This document shows, piece by piece, positions 1 through 8,962 of a DNA stretch of 64,000 nt (position 1 is the first letter of the stretch; each line of letters opens with the position of its first letter). The stretch comes from Ovoidimarina sediminis (GTDB lineage Bacteria; Pseudomonadota; Alphaproteobacteria; Rhodobacterales; Rhodobacteraceae). Both the position numbers and the translations under genes were made by a program. The notes under the pieces were generated by a model, which saw only the letters and a program-made list of their open reading frames with translations, did not search any database and had not been told where the DNA came from. The stretch covers positions 132,265 through 196,264 of the forward strand of contig NZ_JAWHTE010000007.1 of assembly GCF_032586175.1 (NCBI RefSeq), written 5' to 3'.

Positions 1-610
1 GCAACCGGCGGAAGACACCGCGCCCGCAGACGGCCCCCTCGGCGCAGCCCGGGCGCAGGTTCACCAGAACTACATCATCGCGCAAACAGCGGACGGCATC
101 GTCGTCGTCGATCAGCACGCGGCCCACGAACGCCTCGTCTACGAGAAACTGAAGGCGCAGGCGGCGGCGGGCGGCGTCGCCTCCCAGGCCCTTCTTGTGC
201 CCGAGATTGTCGAGATGTCTGAAAGCGACGCGGCAACCCTTTCGGCGGCGGCAGAGGATCTCGCACCCCTCGGGCTCGAGATCGAACCCTTCGGCCCCGG
301 TGCCATCGCAGTCCGCGCGACGCCCGCCATTCTCGGCACGGTCGATGCCCGTGCCCTGATCCTCGATCTTCTTGATGAGTTGTCGGACGGGCAGGGCACC
401 CGCGGCCTGCAGGGCCGGATCGAGGCGGTTCTGTCCCGCGTCGCCTGCCACGGTTCCGTCCGCTCCGGCCGCCAGATGCGGCCTGACGAAATGAACGCGC
501 TTTTGCGCGAGATGGAGGCGACGCCCCATTCCGGCCAGTGCAATCACGGCCGCCCCACCTATATCGAACTCAAGCTGGCCGATATCGAGAGGCTGTTCGG
601 GCGGTCATGA
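1..610 (+). CDS. mutL: DNA mismatch repair protein MutL, C-terminal part
   Basis: The reading frame is open from the window edge (frame 2), so only about the last 200 residues are seen. This is the MutL C-terminal dimerisation and endonuclease domain. It contains DQHAAHERLVYE, which fits the DQHA-x2-E-x4-E metal-binding motif of endonuclease-proficient MutL, as expected where no MutH exists. The downstream ACHGSVRSGR and QCNHGRPTYIEL segments are the other conserved metal-site and C-terminal motifs. In mismatch repair MutL is recruited by MutS and nicks the strand to be corrected. The stop overlaps the rmuC start (ATGA), which implies translational coupling of two DNA-maintenance genes. The N-terminal ATPase lies outside the window. 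Confidence 0.95.
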   Translation, partial: QPAEDTAPADGPLGAARAQVHQNYIIAQTADGIVVVDQHAAHERLVYEKLKAQAAAGGVASQALLVPEIVEMSESDAATLSAAAEDLAPLGLEIEPFGPGAIAVRATPAILGTVDARALILDLLDELSDGQGTRGLQGRIEAVLSRVACHGSVRSGRQMRPDEMNALLREMEATPHSGQCNHGRPTYIELKLADIERLFGRS

Positions 611-1779
611 TTCAGATCGGCGATCTCACCTTCTCCTTCAGCGAAACTCTCGTGATCGCGGGCGTCGTGGCCGCGGCGCTTCTGGGGCTGATCCTGCTCC
701 TCCTGGTCCTCACCCTCGTCCGTGCCGGGCGTTCGGCGCGCATGGTCGTGCCGCTCGCCACCCATCTCGACGCCCTTTCAACCCGTGTTCAGGGGCTGTC
801 GGACGGCCAGGAAAGGCTCGCAGGCGGTCTCACCCACGTGTCCGAGGCCCAGGTTGCCGCCCAGTCCAACATGCTCAAGCTGATGGAGGCGCGGCTCTCC
901 GAAGTGTCCACCCGCATGAACGAAAACCTCTCGAACAGCGCCACCCGCACCGCGCGCTCGCTCGGGGATCTGCAACAGCGGCTGGAGACGATCGACAAGG
1001 CCCAGGCCAATATCGAAAAGCTCTCCGGCGATGTGCTGAGCCTTCAGGATATTCTGTCGAACAAACAGACCCGCGGCGCCTTCGGGGAAATCCAGTTGCA
1101 CGATATCGTGTCGAAGGCGCTTCCGAGGGACAGCTTCACAATTCAGGCGAAGCTGTCGAACGACCGGCGCGCCGATTGCCTCATCCACTTGCCGAACCCG
1201 CCGGGGCCTATCGTCATCGATTCGAAGTTCCCTCTCGAGGCGTACGAGGCCCTCCGCGCCGCCGACACGCAGTGGGAGTTGAACGAGGCGGCCAAGGCGC
1301 TCCGCACCGCCGTCCGAAAGCACATCCGCGATATCGCAGAACGCTACATCATCGAAGGCGAGACGGCCGATGGCGCGCTCATGTTCCTGCCATCGGAAGC
1401 GGTCTATGCAGAACTCCACGCCAACTTTCCCGAAATCGTGCGGGAAGGCTTCGATCTCCGGGTCTGGACGGTTTCGCCCACCACCTGCATGGCGACGCTG
1501 AACACCATGCGCGCGATCCTGAAAGATGCGCGTATGCGCGAACAGTCTGGCGCGATCCGCAAGGAACTGAAGATGCTGCACGGGGATGTGGAGCGGCTGG
1601 TCGACCGTGTCGGCAACCTCGACCGCCATTTCACGCAGGCCGCCAAGGATATCTCGGATATCAAGATCTCCGCCGACAAGGCCGGCAAGCGCGCCCGCCG
1701 CCTCGACAACTTCGACTTCGAGGAACTGGGCGGAGAGCCTGAAACCCCGGTCGTGGCTCTCGCCCCCAAACAGGGTTGA
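607..1779 (+). CDS. rmuC: DNA recombination protein RmuC
   Basis: 390 aa. RmuC-family protein, thought to limit inversions between repeats. It has an N-terminal membrane anchor (about residues 10-38, very Leu/Val/Ala rich), then a coiled-coil stretch (about 50-160), then the conserved RmuC nuclease-like core with GAFGEIQL, IVIDSKFPLEAYEAL, FLPSEAVYAEL and VSPTTCMATLNTM. I chose ATG 607 because it makes the 4-base ATGA overlap with mutL and begins just before the membrane segment. An upstream in-frame start exists but lies inside mutL. The exact biochemical role of RmuC is still not settled. It forms a two-gene unit with mutL. Confidence 0.93.
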   Translation: MIQIGDLTFSFSETLVIAGVVAAALLGLILLLLVLTLVRAGRSARMVVPLATHLDALSTRVQGLSDGQERLAGGLTHVSEAQVAAQSNMLKLMEARLSEVSTRMNENLSNSATRTARSLGDLQQRLETIDKAQANIEKLSGDVLSLQDILSNKQTRGAFGEIQLHDIVSKALPRDSFTIQAKLSNDRRADCLIHLPNPPGPIVIDSKFPLEAYEALRAADTQWELNEAAKALRTAVRKHIRDIAERYIIEGETADGALMFLPSEAVYAELHANFPEIVREGFDLRVWTVSPTTCMATLNTMRAILKDARMREQSGAIRKELKMLHGDVERLVDRVGNLDRHFTQAAKDISDIKISADKAGKRARRLDNFDFEELGGEPETPVVALAPKQG

Positions 1780-1847
1780 TATCTTCTCCCTTGGTGGTGG
1801 ATCGCCCCGCGCCGTTCTGAAATAGTTCAGGTAAAACGGAGGGGCAC

Positions 1848-2561
1848 ATGTGCTGGAGCGCCACGGCTTCTGTCGCGATGGTCGCGGCAGGCGGGGTTGG
1901 GGCCGCGATCACCCTGAGACGCGGCGACCCGGCGGCGATCTGGGCCACGCTCGGCTTCTTCACGGTCATGGAAGGGCTTCAGGCCACCGGTTACGCGGTG
2001 ATCGATCAATGCGGCAGCCCCGCCAACCGGACGATCACCATCCTGTCTTATCTGCACATCGCGTTGCAGCCGCTTTTCATCAACGCCTTCGCCATGGCAA
2101 TCGCCCCCGTACGGCCTGGCCCTCAGGTGCGGCGATGGGTCTGGGCCCTCGCGGGGCTGGCCTCGGCGGTGCTGTTTCTGCGTCTCGTCCCGCTTCCGGC
2201 CCTTGGGTTCTGCGTCCCGGGGGAGGTGCTTTGCGGCCCGGCCTGGTGTCTGCGGTCCGGTGAATGGCACATTGCGTGGGAGGTTCCGCTCAACGGGCTC
2301 CCGACCGCTCTCGGGATCCCGTTTCAGTTTCCAAGCTACATGCTGGCTGTCTTTGCGCTACCCCTCGTCTACGGGGCCTGGCGCTTCGTCCTGTTCCACG
2401 CCGCGGCGGGGCCGCTTCTCGCCAGTCTCCTGACGCGGGATCCGAACGAGATGCCGGCAATCTGGTGCCTGTTCTCGATCGGTATCCTTGCCATCGCGCT
2501 CAGTCCGTTCATCCGCCACAAGGTGATGCGGGCGCATGTGCCGGGGCCCGCCCACATATGA
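1848..2561 (+). CDS. DUF5765-like integral membrane protein
   Basis: 237 aa with roughly six to seven hydrophobic segments, opening with MCWSATASVAMVAAG. A central cysteine-containing loop (FCVPGEVLCGPAWCLRSGEWHIAW, given here as two adjoining parts FCVPGEVLCGPAW and CLRSGEWHIAW) is flanked by membrane helices. I recall this type as the DUF5765 family, frequent in Rhodobacterales; that assignment is from memory of the N-terminal MCWSAxAS pattern and not from a search. A good ribosome site (ACGGAGGGG) lies 5-6 bases before the ATG. The gene stands alone between rmuC and the convergent yqeY-like gene. No function can be inferred. Confidence 0.75.
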   Translation: MCWSATASVAMVAAGGVGAAITLRRGDPAAIWATLGFFTVMEGLQATGYAVIDQCGSPANRTITILSYLHIALQPLFINAFAMAIAPVRPGPQVRRWVWALAGLASAVLFLRLVPLPALGFCVPGEVLCGPAWCLRSGEWHIAWEVPLNGLPTALGIPFQFPSYMLAVFALPLVYGAWRFVLFHAAAGPLLASLLTRDPNEMPAIWCLFSIGILAIALSPFIRHKVMRAHVPGPAHI

Positions 2562-2576
2562 GGCAGGCAGGCTGGC

Positions 2577-3038
2577 TCAGGTGGCCAGCCGCTCTTTCAC
2601 CATCGGCCCGACGCGGCCGAAATCCATCTGGCCCGTGTACTTCGACTTCAACGCACCCATGACCTTGCCCATGTCGCGAATGCTGTCGGCCCCGGTCGAT
2701 TTCACGGCCTTGTCGATCGCCGCGGCAATCTCTTCATCGTCGAGTTGCTTCGGCAGAAACTCCTCGATGACCTCGATTTCCTCGCGCTCCCGCTCCGCAA
2801 GCTCCAGCCGCCCGCCTTCTTCATAGGCGTGCACGCTGTCCTGACGCTGCTTCACCATCTTGCCGAGGATCATGAGGATATCGTCGTCGCCCACGCCCTC
2901 GTCCGAGCCATCGCCGCGCTTGGCGATGTCACGGTCCTTGATCGCCGCGTTGATCAGACGAAGCGCGGATAGCCTGCGCTGGTCCTTCGCCTTCATCGCG
3001 GATTTGAGCGCCTCGGAGACGCGGGTTCGCATGTCCAT
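2577..3038 (-). CDS. GatB/YqeY domain protein
   Basis: 153 aa, the usual length for stand-alone YqeY proteins. It shows the family pattern RTRVSEALKSAMKAKDQRRLSALRLINAAIKDRD, cited here as RTRVSEALKSAMK and RLSALRLINAAIKDRD, then MVKQRQDSV, FLPKQLDDEEI and DMGKVMGALKSKYTGQMD. The fold matches the tail domain of the amidotransferase subunit GatB; for the stand-alone protein a tRNA-linked role is suspected but not shown. The start at 3038 (MDMRTR) is preferred over a longer frame reaching into the carA leader; ATG 3032 is an equal alternative. It is divergent from carA with about 140 bases between them. Confidence 0.85.
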   Translation of the reverse strand: MDMRTRVSEALKSAMKAKDQRRLSALRLINAAIKDRDIAKRGDGSDEGVGDDDILMILGKMVKQRQDSVHAYEEGGRLELAEREREEIEVIEEFLPKQLDDEEIAAAIDKAVKSTGADSIRDMGKVMGALKSKYTGQMDFGRVGPMVKERLAT

Positions 3039-3178
3039 AAGAATAACTCGTCGATTCTGGGAAACTGGGCTCTGCATATAGGGGCTTCGCGGCTGATCAG
3101 CAAGCGGCGTCCGACTTGACGCTGCGGCGCAGGCCCCATAGACCACAGCCGATTTACCCGCGCGATGGAGCCCCGAAG

Positions 3179-4330
3179 ATGCCTGCCAAGCCGACCGCCT
3201 GCCTTGCTCTCGCCGATGGCACCCTGTTCTACGGCAAGGGCTTCGGCGCCACCGGCCTGACCGAGGCGGAACTCTGCTTCAACACCGCGATGACGGGGTA
3301 TCAGGAGATCATGACCGATCCCTCCTACGCGGGCCAGGTCGTGACCTTTACCTTTCCCCATATCGGAAATGTCGGCGTGACGCCCGAAGACGACGAAAGC
3401 GCTGATCCGGTGGCGGCGGGCATGGTCGTCAAATGGGATCCCACAGAACCCTCGAACTGGCGCGCGGCGGGAGAGCTTTCTGACTGGCTGACGCGCCGGG
3501 GGCGGATCGGTATCGGCGGGCTCGACACACGCCGGCTGACCCGGGCGATACGGCAGCAGGGTGCGCCCCATGTGGCGCTCGCCCACAACCCCGATGGCGT
3601 GTTCGATATCGAGGCGCTGGTCGCCGCTGCCCGGGCCTTCCCGGGGCTCGAAGGGCTCGACCTCGCCAAGGATGTGACCTGCGCCCAGTCCTACCGCTGG
3701 GACGAGATGCGCTGGGCCTGGCCCGAGGGCTACACCCGCCAGACCGCGCCGCGCCACAAGGTGGTGGCGATCGATTATGGCGCCAAGCGCAACATCCTGC
3801 GTTGCCTTGCCAGCGCGGGGTGCGAGGTGACCGTGCTGCCCGCCACCGCGACGGCCGAGGATGTGCTGGCGCTCCGGCCCGACGGGCTGTTCCTGTCGAA
3901 CGGCCCGGGGGATCCGGCGGCCACCGGCGTCTACGCTGTGCCCACGATCAAGGGGGTGCTCGACGCCTCCGATATCCCGGTATTCGGGATCTGCCTCGGC
4001 CACCAGATGCTCGCCCTCGCACTCGGCGCGAAAACGATCAAGATGAACCACGGCCATCACGGGGCGAACCACCCGGTCAAGGATATCGAGACCGGCAAGG
4101 TCGAGATCACGTCGATGAACCACGGCTTCACCGTCGACAGCCAGACCCTGCCCATCGGCGTGAAGGAAACCCATGTGTCGCTCTTCGACGGCTCGAATTG
4201 CGGGATCCGGATGGAGGATCGCCCGGTCTTCTCCGTCCAGTATCACCCCGAGGCCAGCCCCGGCCCGCAGGATTCTTATTATCTCTTCGAACGCTTCTCC
4301 GAGGCCATGGCCCGCAGCGTCCCGGCCTGA
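3179..4330 (+). CDS. carA: Carbamoyl-phosphate synthase small (glutaminase) subunit
   Basis: 383 aa. It hydrolyses glutamine and channels ammonia to CarB for carbamoyl phosphate, the precursor of pyrimidines and arginine. The N-terminal CPSase small-chain domain has CLALADGTLFYGKGFGATG and FNTAMTGYQEIMTDPSY. The class I glutamine amidotransferase domain follows, with the nucleophile Cys272 in FGICLGHQML and the His356/Glu358 pair in QYHPEASPGP. ATG 3179 was chosen because the upstream extension has no family sequence and a GGAG lies about 10 bases upstream. carB is not adjacent, which is common in alphaproteobacteria. It is divergent from the yqeY-like gene. Confidence 0.97.
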   Translation: MPAKPTACLALADGTLFYGKGFGATGLTEAELCFNTAMTGYQEIMTDPSYAGQVVTFTFPHIGNVGVTPEDDESADPVAAGMVVKWDPTEPSNWRAAGELSDWLTRRGRIGIGGLDTRRLTRAIRQQGAPHVALAHNPDGVFDIEALVAAARAFPGLEGLDLAKDVTCAQSYRWDEMRWAWPEGYTRQTAPRHKVVAIDYGAKRNILRCLASAGCEVTVLPATATAEDVLALRPDGLFLSNGPGDPAATGVYAVPTIKGVLDASDIPVFGICLGHQMLALALGAKTIKMNHGHHGANHPVKDIETGKVEITSMNHGFTVDSQTLPIGVKETHVSLFDGSNCGIRMEDRPVFSVQYHPEASPGPQDSYYLFERFSEAMARSVPA

Positions 4331-4355
4331 TTTTTTCGTAAACCGCGCATTAACG

Positions 4356-4370
4356 TTAACGGCTTCTTAA
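4356..4370. promoter_or_regulatory. CtrA-type box TTAA-N7-TTAA
   Basis: The sequence TTAA CGGCTTC TTAA is an exact match to the full CtrA site. It lies 48 bases before the glycosyltransferase start and overlaps a second palindrome, TTAACGTTAA (4350-4359). It sits in an AT-rich island within otherwise GC-rich DNA. Binding by CtrA is inferred. Confidence 0.5.
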
Positions 4371-4418
4371 GGCTGAGGTCCCCATCAAGGCGGGGTGACC
4401 GACCCTTGAGGTGCCCCT

Positions 4419-6368
4419 ATGCCCGATTATCGACCGGACCCGACCCTTGGGAATCTAAGGCCGTCCGAAATCGGCATTGTCGATCTGGCCTCTCCCTTCC
4501 CTGGCCAGCGCCTGGGGGAAATCCTCGTGGGGCGCGGCGCGCTACGCCCCGATCGGCTCGACCGGGCGCTCTGGCTGCAGCAAAGCGTGGGGCAGGCGGC
4601 TGGCCCGCTCGGGCGCATCCTGCTCGACGAACACCTGGCCACCCGCGACGCGGTTGATGCGGGGCTCGCGCTTCAGCGCGGGGTCTGGCAGGCGCCGGTT
4701 TCTGCCGACGGGCTCGAGATCGAGATCATCCACCCGTTCGGCGCCGATCGGTGCCTTCGTCACCGCCTGCTGCCGTGGCGCAGCCGGAACGGCACGGTCA
4801 TTGTTGCAACCGCTCGGCCGGCCTCGTTCGAGGCGCTGCGGCCAGACCTTGAAAAAGCCTACGGGCGCGTCACCATGGCCATCGCCGACGAAGCGGCGAT
4901 CATCGACACGCTGGTGGCAAGCTGCGGCGAGGCCCTGGTCGCGCGCGCCGAAGCGCGACCCGAGCGTGCCCACAGCGTACGGGGCTTTTCGCGCCTCGGC
5001 CTCTTCTCGGCGCTCCTTGGCGTTGGGCTATGTCTCGCACTCACCGCGTCGGTTGCACCGGTGATTCTCCTCAACTGTCTTCTTGGCCTCGCGGCTCTTG
5101 CACTTCTCTCCATGTCTCTGCTGAAGCTCGCGGCCCTTTTCGCCTGCCGCCGTCCGCCGAAGGTGCAGATCGCGATCCCTCCGGATATCGCCCTCCGCCT
5201 GCCGCGCATCTCCCTTCTCGTCCCGCTTCTCGACGAGGCGGCGATATCAGGAGCGCTCGTCAAGCGTCTGCGCGCCCTCGAATACCCCTCGGATCGCCTC
5301 GACGTGACGCTGATCGTCGAAGCCAGCGATACCGGCACACCGGGCTCCCTGACCCGCGCCACCCTGCCGCCGAACTGGCGGATCGTCACCGTGCCACGCG
5401 GCACGGTTCGCACGAAGCCCCGCGCTCTGAATTACGGGCTCGATTTCGCGGAAGGCGATATCATCGGCGTCTACGATGCCGAGAACGCGCCGGAACCCGA
5501 TCAGTTGCGACGCATCGTGGCGCAATTCGCCGTCGCCGCGCCGGATACCGTCTGCCTTCAGGGCCGGCTCGACTTCTACAATCCGCGCCAGAACTGGCTC
5601 GCCCGCTGCTTCACCATCGACTACGCGGCCTGGTTCCGCATCGTCCTGCCGGGTATCGCGCGGCTCGGCCTCGCCGTTCCCCTCGGGGGCACGACGCCGT
5701 TCTTCCGCCGCGCGGCCCTTGAAGAGCTCGGGCGCTGGGACGCACATAACGTCACCGAAGACGCCGATCTCGGCATTCGCCTTGCCCGCGCCGGCTATCG
5801 CACCGAAATGGCCGACACCACGACGTTCGAAGAAGCGAACTGCCGGGCGATGCCATGGATCCGACAGCGCGCCCGCTGGCTCAAGGGATATGCGCTGACC
5901 TGGGCCGTGCACATGCGCCACCCCCTGCGCCTCTGGCGTGACCTGGGGCCACGAAAGTTTCTCGGCTTCCAGATCCTGTTCCTGGGCACGACGCTACTGT
6001 TCCTGCTCGCGCCGCTGATGTGGTCGCTTCTCGCTCTGCCGCTGGGCCTTGCGCATCCCGCGACAGCGCTGCCCACGGGGGTGCTGACAGGGATCGTCGC
6101 CCTGTTCATCGGCGCCGAATTCATCAATCTCGTGGTGAACCTCAGGGCAGTTCAGACCGCGAAGGATCGCTGGCTCACCGGCTGGACATTGACGATGCCG
6201 CTCTACTTCCCGCTCGCAGCGATCGCCAGCTACCGCGCCCTCTTCGGCATCGCGCTCGCCCCCACCCAGTGGGAGAAAACGCCCCACGGCCTCTCCCTCG
6301 AAGCGGTCAGGCCACCCCGCCCTGGGATTCCGCGTTCTGACGCAGGCGGCTCTCGAAAGCATGGCTGA
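4419..6368 (+). CDS. Membrane family 2 glycosyltransferase with N-terminal MshEN (c-di-GMP-binding type) domain
   Basis: 649 aa. Residues about 28-160 resemble the T2SS GspE/MshE N-terminal domain: RLGEILVGRGALRPDRLDRA then LWLQ fits the MshEN c-di-GMP motif, and a second, degenerate copy begins PLGRILLDEHLATRD. Two membrane helices (about 185-250) precede a processive GT2 catalytic domain with YDAEN (353-356), TEDADL (446-451) and QRARW (486-490), the motifs of cellulose- or chitin-synthase-like enzymes. Three more membrane helices end the protein. It probably polymerises or exports a surface polysaccharide; the substrate is unknown. A CtrA box lies upstream. The last 62 bases overlap the convergent GntR gene. 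Confidence 0.85.
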   Translation: MPDYRPDPTLGNLRPSEIGIVDLASPFPGQRLGEILVGRGALRPDRLDRALWLQQSVGQAAGPLGRILLDEHLATRDAVDAGLALQRGVWQAPVSADGLEIEIIHPFGADRCLRHRLLPWRSRNGTVIVATARPASFEALRPDLEKAYGRVTMAIADEAAIIDTLVASCGEALVARAEARPERAHSVRGFSRLGLFSALLGVGLCLALTASVAPVILLNCLLGLAALALLSMSLLKLAALFACRRPPKVQIAIPPDIALRLPRISLLVPLLDEAAISGALVKRLRALEYPSDRLDVTLIVEASDTGTPGSLTRATLPPNWRIVTVPRGTVRTKPRALNYGLDFAEGDIIGVYDAENAPEPDQLRRIVAQFAVAAPDTVCLQGRLDFYNPRQNWLARCFTIDYAAWFRIVLPGIARLGLAVPLGGTTPFFRRAALEELGRWDAHNVTEDADLGIRLARAGYRTEMADTTTFEEANCRAMPWIRQRARWLKGYALTWAVHMRHPLRLWRDLGPRKFLGFQILFLGTTLLFLLAPLMWSLLALPLGLAHPATALPTGVLTGIVALFIGAEFINLVVNLRAVQTAKDRWLTGWTLTMPLYFPLAAIASYRALFGIALAPTQWEKTPHGLSLEAVRPPRPGIPRSDAGGSRKHG

Positions 6369-6960
6369 TATGGGCGCGGAACGCCTCCGCCGCCTTGTCC
6401 TCGTCCCGGGCCGCAATCGCGTCGACGATCGCCTGATGTTCGGCCAGCGCCGTTTCCCCGCGCCCCTCGATCGCCAGCGACGTCGTCGCCATCAGCGCCA
6501 TCGACCGATAGACGAGATCAAGCTGCTGCACGAGAAACCGGTTGTGCGAGGCCAGGTGCACCTGGCGGTGGAACTGGCGGTTCGACCGGGCCAGCGCGGC
6601 GGGATCGCCGATCCGCGCCTTGTCGTCCTCCAGCATCCGCTCCATCACCCGCACCTCTTCGGTGGTTGCATGGCGCGCCGCCAGCCGCGCGGCCAGCGCC
6701 TCAAGCTCGGACCGCACCATGTAAAGCTCGGCCATGTCGTTATGGTCGAGCGAGGCGACGATCAGGCTTCGGCCATCTCGCGACAAAAGAGATTGCGTCT
6801 CCAGCCTCTGCAACGCCTCGCGGATCGGGGTTCGCGACACGCCGAACCGGTCGGCCAGTTCGCTTTCCACCAGCCGGTCGCCAGGGCGGTACACGCCCGA
6901 ATCGATGGCCTGCAGGATCATCTGATAGGCATCGCCCTGCGAAGATTTCTGTTCCGTCAT
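6307..6960 (-). CDS. GntR family regulator, FCD (FadR) type
   Basis: 217 aa. The N-terminal winged helix-turn-helix has AYQMILQAIDSGVYRPGDRL and FGVSRTPIREALQRLE, cited separately, and the C-terminal all-helical FCD effector domain carries the metal-ligand-type residues in NRQFHRQVHLASHN and AEHQAIVDAI. Such proteins usually repress catabolic genes and respond to small organic acids; no such target is adjacent, so its regulon is unknown. The ATG at 6960 (MTEQKSS) is taken, since a longer frame runs through the upstream nucleotidase leader. It overlaps the end of the convergent glycosyltransferase and is divergent from the HAD gene at 7060. Confidence 0.9.
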   Translation of the reverse strand: MTEQKSSQGDAYQMILQAIDSGVYRPGDRLVESELADRFGVSRTPIREALQRLETQSLLSRDGRSLIVASLDHNDMAELYMVRSELEALAARLAARHATTEEVRVMERMLEDDKARIGDPAALARSNRQFHRQVHLASHNRFLVQQLDLVYRSMALMATTSLAIEGRGETALAEHQAIVDAIAARDEDKAAEAFRAHISHAFESRLRQNAESQGGVA

Positions 6961-7059
6961 CGGTCCCGCCGCAATCTTTCGTGTTCTTCGAGGTTTAGGG
7001 CCCATGTCCCCGCCGATCAAGCGTTGCTGCCGGGCCCGGCGCAGCCTAGAACCCCTGCC

Positions 7060-7707
7060 ATGGTGGCGCAGAACTTCTCTCACGTGACCCATTGGGTCTT
7101 CGATCTCGACAATACCCTCTACCCGCCCGAGGCGCGGCTCTTCGATCAGATCGAGGTTCGGATGACCGATTGGGTTGTCGAAACCCTGGGCGTCGACAGG
7201 CCCACGGCCGATCGCCTGCGGACGGAGTACTGGCGCCGGTACGGCACGACGCTGGCCGGCCTCATGGCCGAACATGGTGTCGATCCCGCACCTTACCTCA
7301 CCCATGTGCACGAGATCTCGCTCGACCATCTCGAAGAGGACCGCGAGCTCAAGGCCCGGATCCGCGATCTACCGGGCCGCCGCATCGTCTACACCAACGG
7401 CTCGGCGCCCTATGCCGAACGCGTGCTGGCGGCGCGGGGTCTCTCAGGCCTCTTCGATGCGATCTACGGGGTCGAGCACGCAAACTTCCGCCCCAAGCCG
7501 GAGCGTGCGGCCTTCGAGGCGATCTTCACGGCCGACGGGACCGACCCGTCGAAAGCGGCGATGTTCGAAGACGATCCCCGCAATCTTGCCGCCCCGCACG
7601 AGATGGGCATGCGCACTGTCCATGTCGCGCCCGAACCCGAGCCTGCGCCCCATATTCACCACCACACCGACGATCTCACCGCCTTCCTCGCCCGGGTTCT
7701 GCCGTGA
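7060..7707 (+). CDS. Pyrimidine 5'-nucleotidase (HAD superfamily)
   Basis: 215 aa. HAD hydrolase with motif I in FDLDNTLYPP, motif II in IVYTNGSAPYA, and motif III/IV around FRPKPERAAFEAI and FEDDPRNL. This arrangement is that of the SDT1/YjjG-like pyrimidine 5'-nucleotidases, which dephosphorylate UMP or CMP, although HAD specificity is hard to read from sequence. The ATG at 7060 gives the expected start about ten residues before motif I. The C-terminus ends in a His-rich HIHHHTDD segment. The UbiH-type monooxygenase follows 52 bases downstream and may be co-transcribed. Confidence 0.88.
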   Translation: MVAQNFSHVTHWVFDLDNTLYPPEARLFDQIEVRMTDWVVETLGVDRPTADRLRTEYWRRYGTTLAGLMAEHGVDPAPYLTHVHEISLDHLEEDRELKARIRDLPGRRIVYTNGSAPYAERVLAARGLSGLFDAIYGVEHANFRPKPERAAFEAIFTADGTDPSKAAMFEDDPRNLAAPHEMGMRTVHVAPEPEPAPHIHHHTDDLTAFLARVLP

Positions 7708-7759
7708 CAACGCGCCCCATCCGCAAGACAGCCAACGTTTCGGCACTATCTGCCCCGAG

Positions 7760-8962
7760 ATGATCGAAGATACCGATATCTTTGTCTCGGGCGGCGGGAT
7801 CGCAGGCCTCGTCGCCGCCGCGGCCTTCGGGCAGGCGGGGTTCTCGGTCGTGCTCGCCGATCCCGCGCCGCCACCGGAAACGATGGAGGCCGAAGGCTCC
7901 GATCTGCGCTCCACCGCCTATCTTCAGCCGTCGCGCGACCTCATGGATGCCGCCGCCCTCTGGCCGGCGCTCGAAGCGCACGCAACCCCGCTCGAAGTGC
8001 TTCGCGTCATCGACACCACCGGCTGGCCGCCCGTCGAACGCGCGCGCCGCGATTTCCGCGCCGATGATCTGAGCGACCGGCCCTTCGGCTGGAACCTCCC
8101 CAACTGGCTCACCCGCAAGGTGCTGGCGGAAACGATCGCCGATCTGCCGAATGTCCGCCTCTGCCTCGGCACAGGGTTCCGGACACTCCTTGCCCGCGAA
8201 AGCGAGGCGCTTGTCACGCTCACCGACGGCACGCGCCTGCGCGCCCGCCTCGTTGTGGGGGCCGACGGGCGCACTTCGCCGGTGCGCGAGGCCGCGGGCA
8301 TCGCATCGACCCGCACGGGTTACGGCCAGCGCGCCTTCGCGCTTGCAGCGCTGCACGAGCATCCGCACGAGAACATCTCGACGGAGATCTACAATCGCGG
8401 CGGCGCCTTCACCCTCGTGCCCATGCCCGATGTGGATGGCACGCCCTGCTCGGCGGTGGTCTGGATGAACGACGGCCCAGAGGCCGCGCGGCTCGATGCC
8501 CTCGACGCCGACGGCTTCGACGCGCATATGACGGAACGCAGCCTCGGCCTCCTCGGCCGCCTCACCACCACCGGGCCCCGCCGCCTCTGGCCGGTCATCA
8601 CCCAGACGGCGGATCGGCTGACGGCCCGGCGCACAGCGCTTATCGCCGAGGCCGCCCATGTGCTGCCGCCGATCGGCGCGCAGGGGCTCAACACTTCGCT
8701 ACAGGATATCGCGGCCCTCGTCCGCCTCGCGGCCGGGGATCCCGCGCATCTCGGCGAAGCGCCTATGCTCGACGCCTACAGCCGCCAGCGCAGCGCCGAT
8801 ATCCACCTCCGCGCGAAGGTGATCGACCTCTTCAACCGTGTCTGCAAGTCCGATGCCCCGCCCGTACAGGCCCTTCGCCTCGCCGGGCTGAAGGCCGTTC
8901 ACGACATCGCGCCCATCCGCCGCGCGGTGATGCAGGCCGGGCTCGGTCGTCAGGCCACCTGA
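7760..8962 (+). CDS. UbiH/COQ6-family FAD-dependent monooxygenase
   Basis: 400 aa. It has an FAD Rossmann motif in IFVSGGGIAGLVAAAAFGQ, the DG motif in LVVGADGRTSPVR, and the second FAD motif in ALIAEAAHVLPPIGAQGLN. The last differs from the usual GDAAH by reading AEAAH, as in a number of alphaproteobacterial UbiH-like proteins. Such enzymes hydroxylate the ring during ubiquinone synthesis; which ring carbon is used cannot be told from sequence. The start at 7760 places the glycine motif near residue 10. The 3' end overlaps the convergent aminotransferase by 13 bases. Confidence 0.9.
   Translation: MIEDTDIFVSGGGIAGLVAAAAFGQAGFSVVLADPAPPPETMEAEGSDLRSTAYLQPSRDLMDAAALWPALEAHATPLEVLRVIDTTGWPPVERARRDFRADDLSDRPFGWNLPNWLTRKVLAETIADLPNVRLCLGTGFRTLLARESEALVTLTDGTRLRARLVVGADGRTSPVREAAGIASTRTGYGQRAFALAALHEHPHENISTEIYNRGGAFTLVPMPDVDGTPCSAVVWMNDGPEAARLDALDADGFDAHMTERSLGLLGRLTTTGPRRLWPVITQTADRLTARRTALIAEAAHVLPPIGAQGLNTSLQDIAALVRLAAGDPAHLGEAPMLDAYSRQRSADIHLRAKVIDLFNRVCKSDAPPVQALRLAGLKAVHDIAPIRRAVMQAGLGRQAT

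Noticed and set aside
778..1629. 283-codon minus-strand frame across rmuC
   Set aside because: Shadow of rmuC, whose motifs are intact on the plus strand.
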